From: Dolomedes plantarius | Taxonomy: Eukaryota > Arthropoda > Arachnida > Araneae > Dolomedidae | DNA: 64,000 bases | Direction of reading: 5' to 3' | NCBI GenBank assembly: GCA_907164885.2 | Contig: OU015492.1 | Span: 48,250,683-48,314,682 of the forward strand | Shown here: one piece after another, positions 22,376-35,053 of the stretch | Layout of the letters: each line of letters starts with the position of its first letter | How positions within the stretch are numbered: position 1 is the first letter of the stretch | The notes under the pieces: generated by a model | The model's database searches: none | What the model was told of the DNA's origin: nothing | Seen by the model: only the letters and a program-made list of their open reading frames with translations | Position numbers and translations under genes: made by a program

Positions 22376-22481
22376 TTACGAATATGTAATAATGTTTTAC
22401 GTCATGTTCTTTAATCAAAGGTTATGTGGTAAGGAAACCCCGACAAAAATTTATGGACCCCCTACATATATCATACATATT

Positions 22482-22483
<2 letters not shown>

Positions 22484-22520
<37 letters not shown>
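22484..22520. repeat. (TA)n microsatellite
   Basis: Short TA tract next to the right end of remnant B. Confidence 0.9.
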
Positions 22521-22521
<1 letters not shown>

Positions 22522-22572
22522 GTATATATTATCTTTATTAAGTAAAAAATTGAAAATATTTATATATACCTA

Positions 22573-23440
<868 letters not shown>

Positions 23441-24718
23441 GACAAAGTACAAAATATTCTTTTCTAAAAATCCTCCCATAAATCTGAGGTGCGTCTTATT
23501 GTCCGGTGAATCAAATGGTACGAAAAATACGGTACGTATTTCGTTGTATTTGAATGCTTTGCTTATTTAACTTCCTACTAAAGAATGCATATATCTGTAA
23601 ACACATATGCATATAAATTACAGGAAGAGACAGTTTTAACATTTATTTTTCTATTTAGGTTTGTAGAAACCTGAATGCGGTCTTTTGTTAAAGGCACACC
23701 AAGATACAATCAATACATGTATCGTGTGAGAAATATCTTCAACAGAATATTTGTGCACTAACAGTAGGGTGGTATTTTCTACTATGATCCACTCTCTTCT
23801 GTTTTATCCCTGGATTTCGTACAGTATTATTAACGTTTCGATTTTGGGCGTGCCTCTTTTTGTATAACCATTAGCCAACGAAGATCGATGTTGTTCACAA
23901 TCGATTTGGACCATGAGAAAAAATATATTCGTCTGGAATATTCTGAAAAGGGACTTAAAAGTAATGATATTACGTTAAACGAAAAAAAATATTAATTACA
24001 CTTTGATGCATATAACTTTAAAAAATGACATGGAATACTGTTATGTAACAAAGGAAAGATAGTGTAAAAGTTAATATATAGCGTAGAGACTAGAATTAAG
24101 AATATGTTGCTATGCAATATTCAGGCAGATATAAGTTTGATATCTCAAGTGTAATTATATTGAAATTATAAGAAGAGCTGCAAAATATACTATTTGTATT
24201 ACTTATCAATTTAACTCACCTTCAGGGTTTGCCGAGCATATCTAATTTTAGTTTTCTGATACATTCACACACACATACATATATAGTACTTAACGTTGTA
24301 AATTTAAATCCTTGCATTATTAAAATTTACAGAGTTACTTTAATTTCACTAATGCAGAGGCTTTACGTTACAACACTATGAAGATGTCGCAGTGTAAATT
24401 TCATGACTTATACACGAACGACTAGGTCAGGTTAAGAGGAGATGGCTAGAGTAGGGAACAGTCTACCCATTCACAAATGTTGAACCCAGAGGTTTTTTTT
24501 CTTCTTTTTTTTTAACTACAGGGGAAAATCTTCCACATAAATTGTTATGCAATATTTTAAAAATCTCCCCTGGATGGTACAATCTATCAATTCATCTGTT
24601 GAGATTACTGTTGTCATTCATTACGTTACACTTCTTGCAAAAATTCTGTTGAACTTCATTGCTGGTAAAAGAGGAAACAGTGATATTTTAAACATACCTC
24701 TAGCTAGGTATATAATAT
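23441..24718 (+). repeat. tandem duplication, spacer unit U1
   Basis: A 1278-bp segment repeated, with the same length, at 25568-26845. By eye I found one difference (GATCGATG near 23884 against GATCAATG near 26010); even the T8CTTCT9 homopolymers agree. It holds the right end of remnant A (to 23533). No gene recognised. Confidence 0.92.
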
Positions 24719-24792
24719 ACTAGCTGAAAACCCGCACTTCGTTACGGAGTACATTCAAATTAAATTCAACGGTCAATGTATGTAATTAATGC

Positions 24793-24873
<81 letters not shown>

Positions 24874-24906
24874 AATAAATACGATGATCAATGTATACAA
24901 TTGATG

Positions 24907-24958
<52 letters not shown>

Positions 24959-25567
24959 AAAAAATCGTAAGGGATATTTTTACAGGCAAAATAATGTAGA
25001 AGAAAATATTCAAATTAAATCTAATAGGCCATACTAAAGAATATAGTACAGTTAATATAGTACAGTTTGAGGAACATATCTTTTACTGTATTTTAATATT
25101 TTTTTGGATAATGTCCAATCGTTTGCCGCATTAGGAAGGGAAAAAATATTTTTTTGTCTATTTCATTGTTATGGACTGGACAATAAATAAAAGAAATCCC
25201 GTGATCAGCATTTATTAAATTAAATTCTAAAATTTAATCTTTAAAAATTCATCAAAAATCAGAAAATGGAGGTAAAGATTAAAAAAAGATTTCATTTTAG
25301 AGGAATTTTTATGATCTCTCTCGTGATATAAATTTTATAACCCACAAATTGTTATTTTAAATGCAAACTTAAAAAAAGTTACTAAAACAGCTTAAAAATT
25401 TAATTTAAAAAAATCTAAGAAGAATTTTTCAAAATCCTTTCTTAGTGCACCCCTACAGTATAAGAAGAATCGCCATGCAAATTTTCAGCCCTTTAGGTCC
25501 AGCGGTTTTGTCTGTGCGTTGTATACCAGTGAGTCAGTCAGTTACGGAACTGTTTTATATATATAGA
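24719..25567 (+). repeat. dispersed repeat X, copy X2 (hybrid)
   Basis: Its 5' part matches X3 (CCCGCACTTCGTTACGG; CGTAAGGGATATTTTTACAG; GGCCATAC at 25027-25034). Its 3' part matches X1 (CATATCTTTTACTG at 25075; CGTTTGCCGCATTAGGAAGG). The switch falls between 25030 and 25079. Two TA tracts (24797-24869 and 24909-24952) lie in the 5' part. Confidence 0.9.
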
Positions 25568-26845
25568 GACAAAGTACAAAATATTCTTTTCTAAAAATCC
25601 TCCCATAAATCTGAGGTGCGTCTTATTGTCCGGTGAATCAAATGGTACGAAAAATACGGTACGTATTTCGTTGTATTTGAATGCTTTGCTTATTTAACTT
25701 CCTACTAAAGAATGCATATATCTGTAAACACATATGCATATAAATTACAGGAAGAGACAGTTTTAACATTTATTTTTCTATTTAGGTTTGTAGAAACCTG
25801 AATGCGGTCTTTTGTTAAAGGCACACCAAGATACAATCAATACATGTATCGTGTGAGAAATATCTTCAACAGAATATTTGTGCACTAACAGTAGGGTGGT
25901 ATTTTCTACTATGATCCACTCTCTTCTGTTTTATCCCTGGATTTCGTACAGTATTATTAACGTTTCGATTTTGGGCGTGCCTCTTTTTGTATAACCATTA
26001 GCCAACGAAGATCAATGTTGTTCACAATCGATTTGGACCATGAGAAAAAATATATTCGTCTGGAATATTCTGAAAAGGGACTTAAAAGTAATGATATTAC
26101 GTTAAACGAAAAAAAATATTAATTACACTTTGATGCATATAACTTTAAAAAATGACATGGAATACTGTTATGTAACAAAGGAAAGATAGTGTAAAAGTTA
26201 ATATATAGCGTAGAGACTAGAATTAAGAATATGTTGCTATGCAATATTCAGGCAGATATAAGTTTGATATCTCAAGTGTAATTATATTGAAATTATAAGA
26301 AGAGCTGCAAAATATACTATTTGTATTACTTATCAATTTAACTCACCTTCAGGGTTTGCCGAGCATATCTAATTTTAGTTTTCTGATACATTCACACACA
26401 CATACATATATAGTACTTAACGTTGTAAATTTAAATCCTTGCATTATTAAAATTTACAGAGTTACTTTAATTTCACTAATGCAGAGGCTTTACGTTACAA
26501 CACTATGAAGATGTCGCAGTGTAAATTTCATGACTTATACACGAACGACTAGGTCAGGTTAAGAGGAGATGGCTAGAGTAGGGAACAGTCTACCCATTCA
26601 CAAATGTTGAACCCAGAGGTTTTTTTTCTTCTTTTTTTTTAACTACAGGGGAAAATCTTCCACATAAATTGTTATGCAATATTTTAAAAATCTCCCCTGG
26701 ATGGTACAATCTATCAATTCATCTGTTGAGATTACTGTTGTCATTCATTACGTTACACTTCTTGCAAAAATTCTGTTGAACTTCATTGCTGGTAAAAGAG
26801 GAAACAGTGATATTTTAAACATACCTCTAGCTAGGTATATAATAT
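25568..26845 (+). repeat. tandem duplication, spacer unit U2
   Basis: Near-identical second copy of 23441-24718, including a second copy of the right end of remnant A (ending 25660). Confidence 0.92.
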
Positions 26846-26919
26846 ACTAGCTGAAAACCCGCACTTCGTTACGGAGTACATTCAAATTAAATTCAACGGT
26901 CAATGTATGTAATTAATGC

Positions 26920-26988
<69 letters not shown>

Positions 26989-27021
26989 AATAAATACGAT
27001 GATCAATGTATACAATTGATG

Positions 27022-27071
<50 letters not shown>

Positions 27072-27705
27072 AAAAAATCGTAAGGGATATTTTTACAGGC
27101 AAAATAATGTAGAAGAAAATATTCAAATTAAATCTAATAGGCCATACTAAAGAATATAGTACAGTTAATATAGTACAGTTTGAGGAACATATATTTTACT
27201 GTATTTTAATATTTTTTTGGATAATGTCCAATCGTCTGCCGCATCAGCAAGGGAAAAAATATTTTTTTGTCTATTTCATTGTTATGGACGAGACGATAAA
27301 TTTATTTAAAGTACCAGAAAAAGATATCACGTGATCAGCATTTAATAAATTAAATTCTAAAATTTAATCTTAAAAAATTCACCAAAAATCAGAAAATGGA
27401 GGTAAAGATTCGAAAAAGATCTCATTTTAAAGGAATTTTTATGATCTTTCTCGTGATGTAAATTTTATAACCCTAAAATTATTATTTTAAATGCAAACTT
27501 AAAAAAGTTACTAAAACAGCTTAAAAATTGAATTAAAAAAAATCTAAGAAGAATTTTTCAAAGATTTTTCTTAGTGCACCCCTACACTATAAGAAGAATC
27601 GCCATGAAAAATTTCAGTCCTTTAGGTCCAGCGGTTTGATCTGTGCGTTGTATGTCAGTCAGTCAGTCAGTCAGTCAGTTACGGAACTGTTTTATATATA
27701 TAGAT
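26846..27705 (+). repeat. dispersed repeat X, copy X3
   Basis: 5' half as in X2; 3' half diverged from X1/X2 (CGTCTGCCGCATCAGCAAGG; GACGAGACGATAAATTT) and ending with a longer GTCA-repeat run. Contains TA tracts 26922-26984 and 27025-27066. Confidence 0.85.
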
Positions 27706-27827
27706 TAAGTATAAATATATTAAGTACGCCACAAATCTTATATGGATGGTATTCTTTCACTTTTGTGCTTGTTCCAACATCTGTTTGTTGTTGATGTTGT
27801 TGCTTTTAATGTCCCTCTGACCGGAAT

Positions 27828-28110
27828 CTATTTCAGACCAGGTCCATATAGGCTATCGGATAGAGGGATACGGCTCAGGTTTTATAATGGCACCACAAGG
27901 TTCGGAGTCTGATTTAGCCAGGTGCTACCTCAGTTTTGACCGAGCATCCCCAGGGGTGACATCAAGGGGGATCGTACCCTCTACCACCCTCTCTGACCTC
28001 ACACAGGGTCTTTCCTGTATACGGATTTAACGTACCAATATCCAGCATAGAAACGGAGGTATTTAATGGCGCGTGTCGAGCACCCTCAGCACCGAAATCC
28101 AGCGCGCTAG
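27828..28110 (-). mobile_element. dispersed repeat family S2 with degraded tRNA-like head
   Basis: The body is the inverse of 14392-14660. The 28052-28110 end resembles the head of the 22178-22375 SINE (CGGAGGTATTT-A, CAGCACCGAAA, CAGCGCGCT in minus-strand order). Several deletions; no target duplication identified. Confidence 0.6.
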
Positions 28111-28394
28111 AAATTTTCAAAGGGAGGGGGGGGGGAGGTTACGATGAAAGAGTAAACAGGAAATCCAACGTAAATAAAGCACAAATAGCAGTAAGGTGCA
28201 ATTTTACATACGCTCGTTTCGAAGATACAAAGGAGCTTCTTAGTGGCAGCTCAAAAAAGCCGAAAACTAAGCCAAGTCTATTCCTCGAGCACAAAGGTTT
28301 TATCTTTTCTTTTCAAGATGAAAGAGTAGTTTTGAGCAATCAGTGCAAAGCGTAAACCTATTTAAATAATATATGTAATCAGACCCAATGGGGG

Positions 28395-28437
28395 GTTATA
28401 ACCCCCATCAAACCCCCACCCCCCTGCGTACGCCACT
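28395..28437. mobile_element. possible MITE terminus fragment
   Basis: A C-rich tract followed by TGCGTACGCCACTG resembles the right end of the TGGGTGCGCCACTG MITE family. No left end nearby. Confidence 0.3.
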
Positions 28438-28952
28438 GGCGCTACCACAAAGCTACCTCGAGCCATTGCAACACGATCTTATTGCAGTATTGGGAAAAAA
28501 TCAATGCAACTTCAGATTTCTTTCAAAGTTACTTACAACAGAAAGAATTTTTCATAACTTTAAAATTTGAATTTTTCTAAAATGTTCGTATTCAAGAGAG
28601 TACCTAACTTTTTATTACATTTTATCTCTTACTTAATTATATAATCAGTTACTTTACAAACATTAAATGAAAAGTTCTTTTAAAGTATACTTAGTCATGG
28701 TATACTTCTCAAGGTTTGGTTAAAAGATTGAAAAACCCTTTATCATGCTAGGTGGTTTTCATTGTAAAATTGGAGATAAGATCTCTGTGAATTCAACAGC
28801 TGATATGAAATACGGATACATATAGTATGGAGAAAAAAAATCAGAGATGGTAAAGATGGTAAAAACTGCAAGGACTTGTTGAATATCTCTCTCGAGATCG
28901 ACATCTAGAATTGGGTATCAAATAATGTGTCTTCCTATTTGCATATTCTTAT

Positions 28953-29535
28953 AAAGGCGTTTCACAAAGAATCATCCGATTAAAAAAAATCATAACTCTT
29001 CATCTTTTAATTCGTTTTGATCGAATAATGTATAGGCAGAAAGAGGGAAATCTCGAGTTTCACACAGTTGCCGACAAGTAGCGCTAACGCTCTTCCTTCG
29101 CCCGCCACTTCAGTGTTTGTAAAGATGACGACTGCACAACAGAAATCATTTTGTGTTCTACGCTTTGCTAAGTGTGAGTCCGTAACAACTGTTTAGCGTG
29201 ATTTTCGTCTACAAAACCCTGGTAGATTGAAGTTCCTACCTCTCAGAGTATTAGACGATGGTATAAACAATTCCAAGACACGGGTTGTCTGTGTATGTAG
29301 AACAGCCACGGAAGCAGTGTTTGCAGACATGCTCGCAAGAGCTTGGGACGAATTTGTCTACCGTATAGACATATGTCGTGCATCCAAAGGTGGGCATATT
29401 GAGCACCTTTAATTTGGTTTGTAAAAAAGATTTTCATTATTAATGTAATATAAAATTAATTTTAAGTTTCTATGTTTAATATTTTTCATAATATATACTC
29501 ATTTCAAATCTGGTGATTCGTTTTGAAACACCCTG
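28953..29535 (+). mobile_element. mariner-like deletion derivative (GGHIEHL family)
   Basis: Left end AAAGGCGTTTCACAAAGAAT and right end ATTCGTTTTGAAACACCCTG are imperfect inverted repeats; TA follows the right end. At about 580 bp it keeps only the two extremes of the transposase gene. The left boundary is uncertain by a base or two. Confidence 0.7.
29125..29412 (+). pseudogene. mariner-like transposase, N- and C-terminal ends joined
   Basis: ATG at 29125 gives MTTAQQKSFCVLRFAK, the start of a widespread arthropod mariner-like transposase (helix-turn-helix, annotated as DUF4817 in many genomes). A TAG interrupts the frame after ESVTTV (CAG to TAG is the likely change). After a short scrambled part the frame reads DMLARAWDEFVYRIDICRAS then KGGHIEHL and a stop, which is the family's C-terminus. 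The whole DDE catalytic core, over 200 residues, is missing. It can act only as a non-autonomous element. Confidence 0.78.
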
Positions 29536-29612
29536 TATTATGCTACAATGTTACACAGGCGATGAAAATCCCATTTTCAGAGCCATTCCACGCTCACACG
29601 CAAACACATATA

Positions 29613-29782
29613 GGGCCTGTTCACATAGAATCCGTCAGTGCTAGCGTCACTCGTTTTGACATATTTTAAACCAATCACAGACCTTAACAATTTCGTGGCT
29701 AATCGTTTGGAGGCTTGTAATTTGTTAAATATATTTCAATACGAGTAACGCTGACGCTGATGGATTCTATGTGAACAGATCC
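29613..29782. mobile_element. Harbinger-type MITE (family H), copy 1
   Basis: GGGCCTGTTCACATAGAATC at the left; GGATTCTATGTGAACAGATCC at the right; inner blocks GTCAG-GCTAGCGTCACTCG and CGAGTAACGCTGACGCTGA are inverted. Other copies are at 45012-45778, 45782-45954, 45958-46129 and 54577-54746, where a TTA or TAA 3-bp duplication is visible. Confidence 0.75.
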
Positions 29783-30149
29783 ATTAGGTGATAACGGGTG
29801 TAGGAATAAAGACTTATTTTAGTCCAGTTTTTGCCAACATGAATTATACGAAAAGTGGTCGATTACACCGAATATATATGTTAAAACAATCGTGTTTTCT
29901 GTGTATCGAAAATTTTCTGTGTAGTTACACAGCATGCATTGCTGAACTATCTAAATGAATGATTGTTTAAAATGCAGTCTTAATATTAACTATTTTTTTT
30001 CCTTTTTCAAAAAATAAGTATTGGTCACTTTCTCCACATATCAGTAACACCGACCTCTTGAAGTGAATTTTGAGAAATTCACTGTCATAAAAGTCTATTA
30101 AACAAATGAAGTACATAAAATTGCGTACTTCATTTTAAATATAAGTTAG

Positions 30150-30296
30150 CGGGTTCGAATCTCACGGTTGACCTGGCTGTTTCTGGTCGTTCGGATTCAC
30201 CTTTAACTTTAATTATCGGTTAGAGTTAAATCGATAACTCTCCGGGTCTAATTAGCCTTCATATAGTAAAAGATGACCATAGCTCTCCTGACCAAA
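30150..30296 (+). mobile_element. SINE S1 fragment (5'-truncated)
   Basis: Begins at the B box (GGGTTCGAATCTC) and ends CTCCTGACCAAACAACC. The middle has CGGATTCACCTTTAACTTTA and GGTCTAATTAGCC as in the 13666-13847 copy, but strongly diverged. Confidence 0.6.
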
Positions 30297-31170
<874 letters not shown>

Positions 31171-31176
31171 TAAATA

Positions 31177-32589
31177 CACTCATGGACAAAAAAATTAGCG
31201 CACCAAGAAGGAGTCGTTAAAATGAAACGAAATTTTACATACGTAATGACTACTTTGCTATAAGTAAATGATAAGAAAATCAAAGAAAAAGGATAATTTG
31301 TTTCAGAGAAAAAGGCAAAAGAACGGAGGAGTTAATACTTCGTTGGACCCCCTCTAGCGCGAATGCACGATGCGATACGATCGGGCATTGAGTCATACAA
31401 GTTCTGTATGATGTCTTGAGACATTTCGTTCCATATTTGCTGTAACCTTGCCTCTAGTTCGTTCAAACTCGTGGGATGCCCAACTCGTCGTCCCAAATGA
31501 TCCCAGATATGCTCGATTGGAGACAAATCTGGGGATCGGGCAGGCCAAGGAAGGGTAGTAACAGTGCGGAGACAGTCTTGTGACACCCTTGCCGTATGAG
31601 GCCGAGCATTGTCTTGTTGAAAAATGGCTCCTGGGAGCCGTTGCATGAGTGGCAACACATGTGGTTGCAGGATTTCATGAACATACCGCTGGGCTGTCAT
31701 GGTGCCACGGAACAATACTAGGGGTGACCGTGTATTGTAGGCAATGGCACCCCATACCATCACACCAGCTGTGGGAGCGATGTGTCGCTGTACAGCAAAG
31801 GCAGAATTGAAGCGTTCACCACGGGCTCTCTACACACGAACACGATTGTCATCACTGCCGAGATTGAATCTGGATTCGTCGCTAAAGACGACCTGGTTCC
31901 ATTCCGCTGCAGTCCAGTTTCCTCCTCCGCGGCAAAACTCCAAACGGAGGCGTCGATGGGTGGGCGTCAAGTGCAGCACACGTAATGGGCGCCGCGATAC
32001 CAACTGTCCTTCAGCCAGGCGCCTTCGTATGGTTCGAGAAGACACAGAGGCCCCTAGTGAAGGTGCTACCTGTGCCTGGATGGCGGCCGATGAAGCAGTT
32101 GGCTGTATGCGTGCATTTCTTACGATGTGGCGGTCTTCTCGACGACTGGTCTGTCGAGGGCGTCCTAAGCCTGGTCTTCGTGTACATGACATCTCTCGGG
32201 TCCACTGGTCCCAACACCTCCTCACAACACAATCAGAGCGGCCTAATTGACGAGCTACTCGCCTAGCTGACCACCCAGCTTCCATCATCCCGACGATTCT
32301 CCCCCTCTCAAACTGCGACAACTGCTTATATTGTCTTCGAACACGGCGTAATGGCATGTCTATCTCAGCTCTTAATTTGTAAATGATTCAGCACACTCAA
32401 ACAAGCTTTGGTTACCTGTTTTATACTCCACAGAGTACGATGTTCAACGCCCTCTACCGGCTATACGTAATGCGCAATCATGCTGCATTTCTAATCATTT
32501 GCATATCTCCCCGGCATGTACCTTCATTGCAAGTTTCGTTATGATCCCGCAATTATTTCTTGGTGCGCTAATTCTTTTGTCCATGAGTG
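31177..32589 (-). mobile_element. Tc1-like element B
   Basis: Left end CACTCATGGACAAAAAAATT then AGCGCACCAAGAA; right end TTCTTGGTGCGCTAATTCTT then TTGTCCATGAGTG. The inverted repeats are about 30 bp and nearly perfect; TA flanks at 31175-31176 and 32590-32591. Total 1413 bp with a near-complete transposase gene on the minus strand. It sits at the edge of the TA/TG microsatellite. Confidence 0.94.
31332..32357 (-). pseudogene. Tc1-like transposase B, one premature stop
   Basis: From ATG at 32357 the frame runs 341 codons to a stop at 31332-31334 with a single interruption, TAG at 31830-31832 (codon 176), where homologues have tryptophan. Helix-turn-helix 1 contains FERGRIVGMMEAGWSARRVA; an AT-hook-like GLGRPR lies at residues 63-68; helix-turn-helix 2 has VSSRTIRRRL. 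Catalytic residues are present: D160 in VVFSDESRF, D249 in IFQQDNARPH, and E282 in SPDLSPIEHIW. I count 32 residues between the last two, not the 34 of typical Tc1. The C-terminus is ARGGPTKY. Readthrough of one amber codon would restore full length, but I infer it is inactive. Confidence 0.92.
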
Positions 32590-32699
32590 TACATATGTAC
32601 AAGATATGAAAAGAAATTTGTTGATGGTTTTAAAAAACCTAGTATTAACGCATTTTTTTATTTATTTATTTTTTTTTTTTTAGCGAAGAATTTCTTCAC

Positions 32700-33173
32700 A
32701 GCAGGCTAATATATTTTTGTTATTCCTTGTTTTGTTGTGATCATGCGATCTTTATTAGAGTCTACATACTCCAAAATTTGTAAACCTTTCTCAATTGCTC
32801 TGAGACCTTCTATCATGTTTATAATTGTCCTTAGGTTTTCGTGTGGATTGGATTCCCACAGTGTTGGATTCTTCAGTGATGCTTTGGTCGCTATCTCTAT
32901 GAGATCATCGACTATCAGCTCCTGAAGATAAGAATCCAACAGTTCGTTGATATCATCTCTATCGACTTCCATATCTAATTGCCTGGCAAGATCGACAACT
33001 TCTATTACACGAGCAATATGATCAGTTTCAGGTGTTGTTTCCGTCTCGTCTGTTAAAAAATTATTGGACAAAGTTTCTTCCAGACACAATTTAAATTTTT
33101 TTTGGATTTCATTCCAAGATTTAAAAGGTAAAAAAGGGTAAAATCAAAAATCGCGTAAGTTGGGGTATTACTG
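32700..33173 (-). mobile_element. Tigger/pogo remnant
   Basis: The plus-strand sequence ending at 33173 (CGCGTAAGTTGGGGTATTACTG) is followed by TA and is a pogo-type terminus. The minus-strand frame just inside it (33089-32706) is the C-terminal part of a Tigger transposase. The opposite terminus and the DNA-binding and catalytic parts are missing. Confidence 0.72.
32706..33089 (-). pseudogene. Tigger transposase C-terminal fragment
   Basis: About 127 residues including VVDLARQLDMEVDRDDINEL then LDSYLQELIVDDLIE, followed by an IEKGLQILEYVDSNKDRMI stretch and TTKQGI. The pattern (ARQ-GLEVD-DD-ELL-SH-ELT--LIE ... IEKGLQILE--D-N) is the acidic tail after the DDE domain of Tigger1-like transposases. 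No catalytic residues lie in this part. The N-terminal two-thirds are lost between the terminus at 33173 and 33089, so this is an internal deletion copy. Confidence 0.75.
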
Positions 33174-33185
33174 TATATATATATA

Positions 33186-34594
33186 CACTGCTGGCCACTG
33201 TAAATGCAACACCCTGAAGGAAACATGCAAATAACATGAAATTTACAACATGCATTAGCGGAGGTGAGATATGCAAATGATTAGAATTTCAGCGCAGACG
33301 CACATCACGCGCGCCTGCGGCGCCACTTCAAAGCGCCATTTAAGGCTTGGAGAGTTCGACGATTTCAAGTTCGGCAATTGTGTTTTTCTTGTAGTTTTTT
33401 CACAAAAACGATCAATTATGCCTCGTCGAAAACAGCGATCATCTTTTGATCAAGTATCCGAGTTCGACAGAGGAAGGATAGTGGCCTACCGAGATTGTGG
33501 ATTATCTTTCAGGGAAATCGGTAGTCGTGTTGGACGAAACCAAACAACTGTAATGCGGATATGTGATCGTTGGATACAGGAGGGTACGACGGACCGGTGT
33601 GTTCGATCGCATCCACCTCAGCGCACCACTTCACGTGATGACAGGCAAATTGTGCGCATGCCAGTGACGGATCGCTCAGTCACATCACGAACCATAGCAC
33701 AGCACATGCAGTCTGTAACGCATCATCCAGTGTCTGCGCGTACCATTCGACGCCGTTTACAGCAGAGTGGTCTGTCCGCAAGACGTCCATTACTTTGTCT
33801 ACCCTTGGCGCAGAACCACAGACGTCTCCGCCGCCAATGGTGCGATGACAGAAGGATGTGGACGACAGAATGGAATGAAATTGTCTTTACTGACGAGTCA
33901 CGCTTCTGTCTGCAACACCACGATGGTCGCATTCGAGTCTGGAGACACCATGAAGAGAGGATTCTGAACAGCTGCGTTATGCACCGCCACACTGGTCCTG
34001 CACCGGGTATTATGGTATGGGGCGGTACTGGATATCACTCTCGCACACCTCTAGTACGCATTGCCGGTACTTTAAACAGCCAGCGCTACATCTCCGAGGT
34101 GTTGGAACCAGTTGTCCTTCCTTACCTTCAGGGCTTGCCCACAGCCATATTTCAACAGGATAATGCGCGACCATACGTGGCACGCATTGTCCAACGGTTC
34201 TTCGTCAATCGCCAGATTGAATTGCTTCCCTGGCCGCCTCGCTCTCCGGATCTTTCGCCGATAGAAAACATGTGGTCCATGGTTGCTCTACGATTGACCC
34301 AGATTCCATCCCCAGCTGCCACAGCAGATCAACTTTGGCAACGTGTGGAAGCTGCTTGGTCTGCTGTACCTCAAGAACTCCTCCAAAGTCTCTTTGAATC
34401 AATGCCGAGGCGTGTGGCAGCGGTGATCTCCAACAATGGCGGCTACTCTGGCTACTGATTTTGGCAGGAACCACATTTCACAGAAGTCTATAAATTTAAT
34501 CATTTGATACTTGGTCAACATGTTATCTACAAAATAAATTTTGTTGTGATATCTCTTGTCTTTCTTGGTGTTGCAATTTGGGTGGCCAGCAGTG
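33186..34594 (+). mobile_element. Tc1-like element A, copy 1 (intact)
   Basis: Left end CACTGCTGGCCACTGTAAAT; right end ATTTGGGTGGCCAGCAGTG, imperfect inverted repeats of about 28 bp. TA on both sides (33184-33185 and 34595-34596). 1409 bp. It landed in the short TA run directly beside the Tigger terminus at 33173. Confidence 0.95.
33418..34458 (+). CDS. Tc1-like transposase A1, full-length DD34E
   Basis: This enzyme would bind the element ends and catalyse cut-and-paste transposition in the nucleus. I start at MPRRKQ (33418), not the in-frame codon at 33271, because all three copies share this start and homologues begin here. The 346 residues are uninterrupted. Helix-turn-helix 1 is at about residues 10-55 (FDRGRIVAYRDCGLSFREIG) and helix-turn-helix 2 at about 70-120 (VSARTIRRRLQQSGLSARRP). 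The triad is D159 (IVFTDESRF), D248 (IFQQDNARPY) and E283 (SPIENMW), with 34 residues between the last two. The C-terminus is NNGGYSGY. One change from the other copies near the active site is Y251 in place of H (DNARPY against DNARPH). It is potentially functional; whether it is expressed cannot be seen. Confidence 0.93.
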   Translation: MPRRKQRSSFDQVSEFDRGRIVAYRDCGLSFREIGSRVGRNQTTVMRICDRWIQEGTTDRCVRSHPPQRTTSRDDRQIVRMPVTDRSVTSRTIAQHMQSVTHHPVSARTIRRRLQQSGLSARRPLLCLPLAQNHRRLRRQWCDDRRMWTTEWNEIVFTDESRFCLQHHDGRIRVWRHHEERILNSCVMHRHTGPAPGIMVWGGTGYHSRTPLVRIAGTLNSQRYISEVLEPVVLPYLQGLPTAIFQQDNARPYVARIVQRFFVNRQIELLPWPPRSPDLSPIENMWSMVALRLTQIPSPAATADQLWQRVEAAWSAVPQELLQSLFESMPRRVAAVISNNGGYSGY

Positions 34595-34715
34595 TATATA
34601 TTCAAATGCTCACCTGTCTAATTCTCTAAAATTCGACACTGAAACCCAACTGCCATTACTGCCTGACTAGATTTGCTTTCTCAGAAATTAAAATTTTAAA
34701 AACAAATCTGATATA

Positions 34716-35051
34716 CAGTCGAACCCCGTTATAGCGAACCCGGTATATAAGGAACTTATGGATATAACGAACGAAAATTTTGGTCTCGCCGTTTTCCTAT
34801 TGTACGTAATTTAATTAGTATTGTGTCAATTTAATGTAATCGATTTTACTTGATTTAATTTATTAGTGATTATTTTTAATAGATTTTATAATTTTTTTAA
34901 ATGCATCATTATTGAATAGACATTGCAAGTAATGAGTTATACATTTTTTGAACTCTTAACATTTTTCTTAACGGTTCGGATATAGCGAACCACCAGATAA
35001 AGCGAACAAAAACTTTGGTACCTTCAAGTTCGTTATAACGGGGTTCGACTG
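34716..35051. mobile_element. pogo/Tigger-type MITE (CAGTCGAACCCC ends)
   Basis: Left CAGTCGAACCCCGTTATAGC; right TATAACGGGGTTCGACTG; TA flanks at 34714-34715 and 35052-35053. Subterminal ATATAACGAAC/GGATATAGCGAAC motifs are repeated and inverted. 336 bp, AT-rich, non-coding. Confidence 0.9.
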
Positions 35052-35053
35052 TA

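Larger units (their letters stand above)
20589..22464. mobile_element. DNA transposon remnant B (GGTC/GACCATAAAT ends)
   Basis: Left CAGGGTGACCATAAATTATT then GTCGGGGTCTCCTTACC; right GGTAAGGAAACCCCGACA then TTTATGGACCCCCTA, a clear inverted pair of about 37 bp with several mismatches. TA lies left of the element; the right side is CA, so the duplication is decayed or misplaced by a base. Inside are a 242-bp fold-back, repeat P2, a K-family copy and a tRNA-like SINE. No transposase was recognised. Confidence 0.7.

Noticed and set aside
31744..32266. Plus-strand frames opposite Tc1 element B
   Set aside because: They are antisense shadows of the transposase frame. The same holds for minus-strand frames at 33723-33992, 34205-34474 and 51555-51824.
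33271..33417. N-terminal extension of transposase A1
   Set aside because: The in-frame stretch upstream of MPRRKQ is broken in copies A2 and A3 and is absent from the usual Tc1 start, so it is 5' untranslated sequence.
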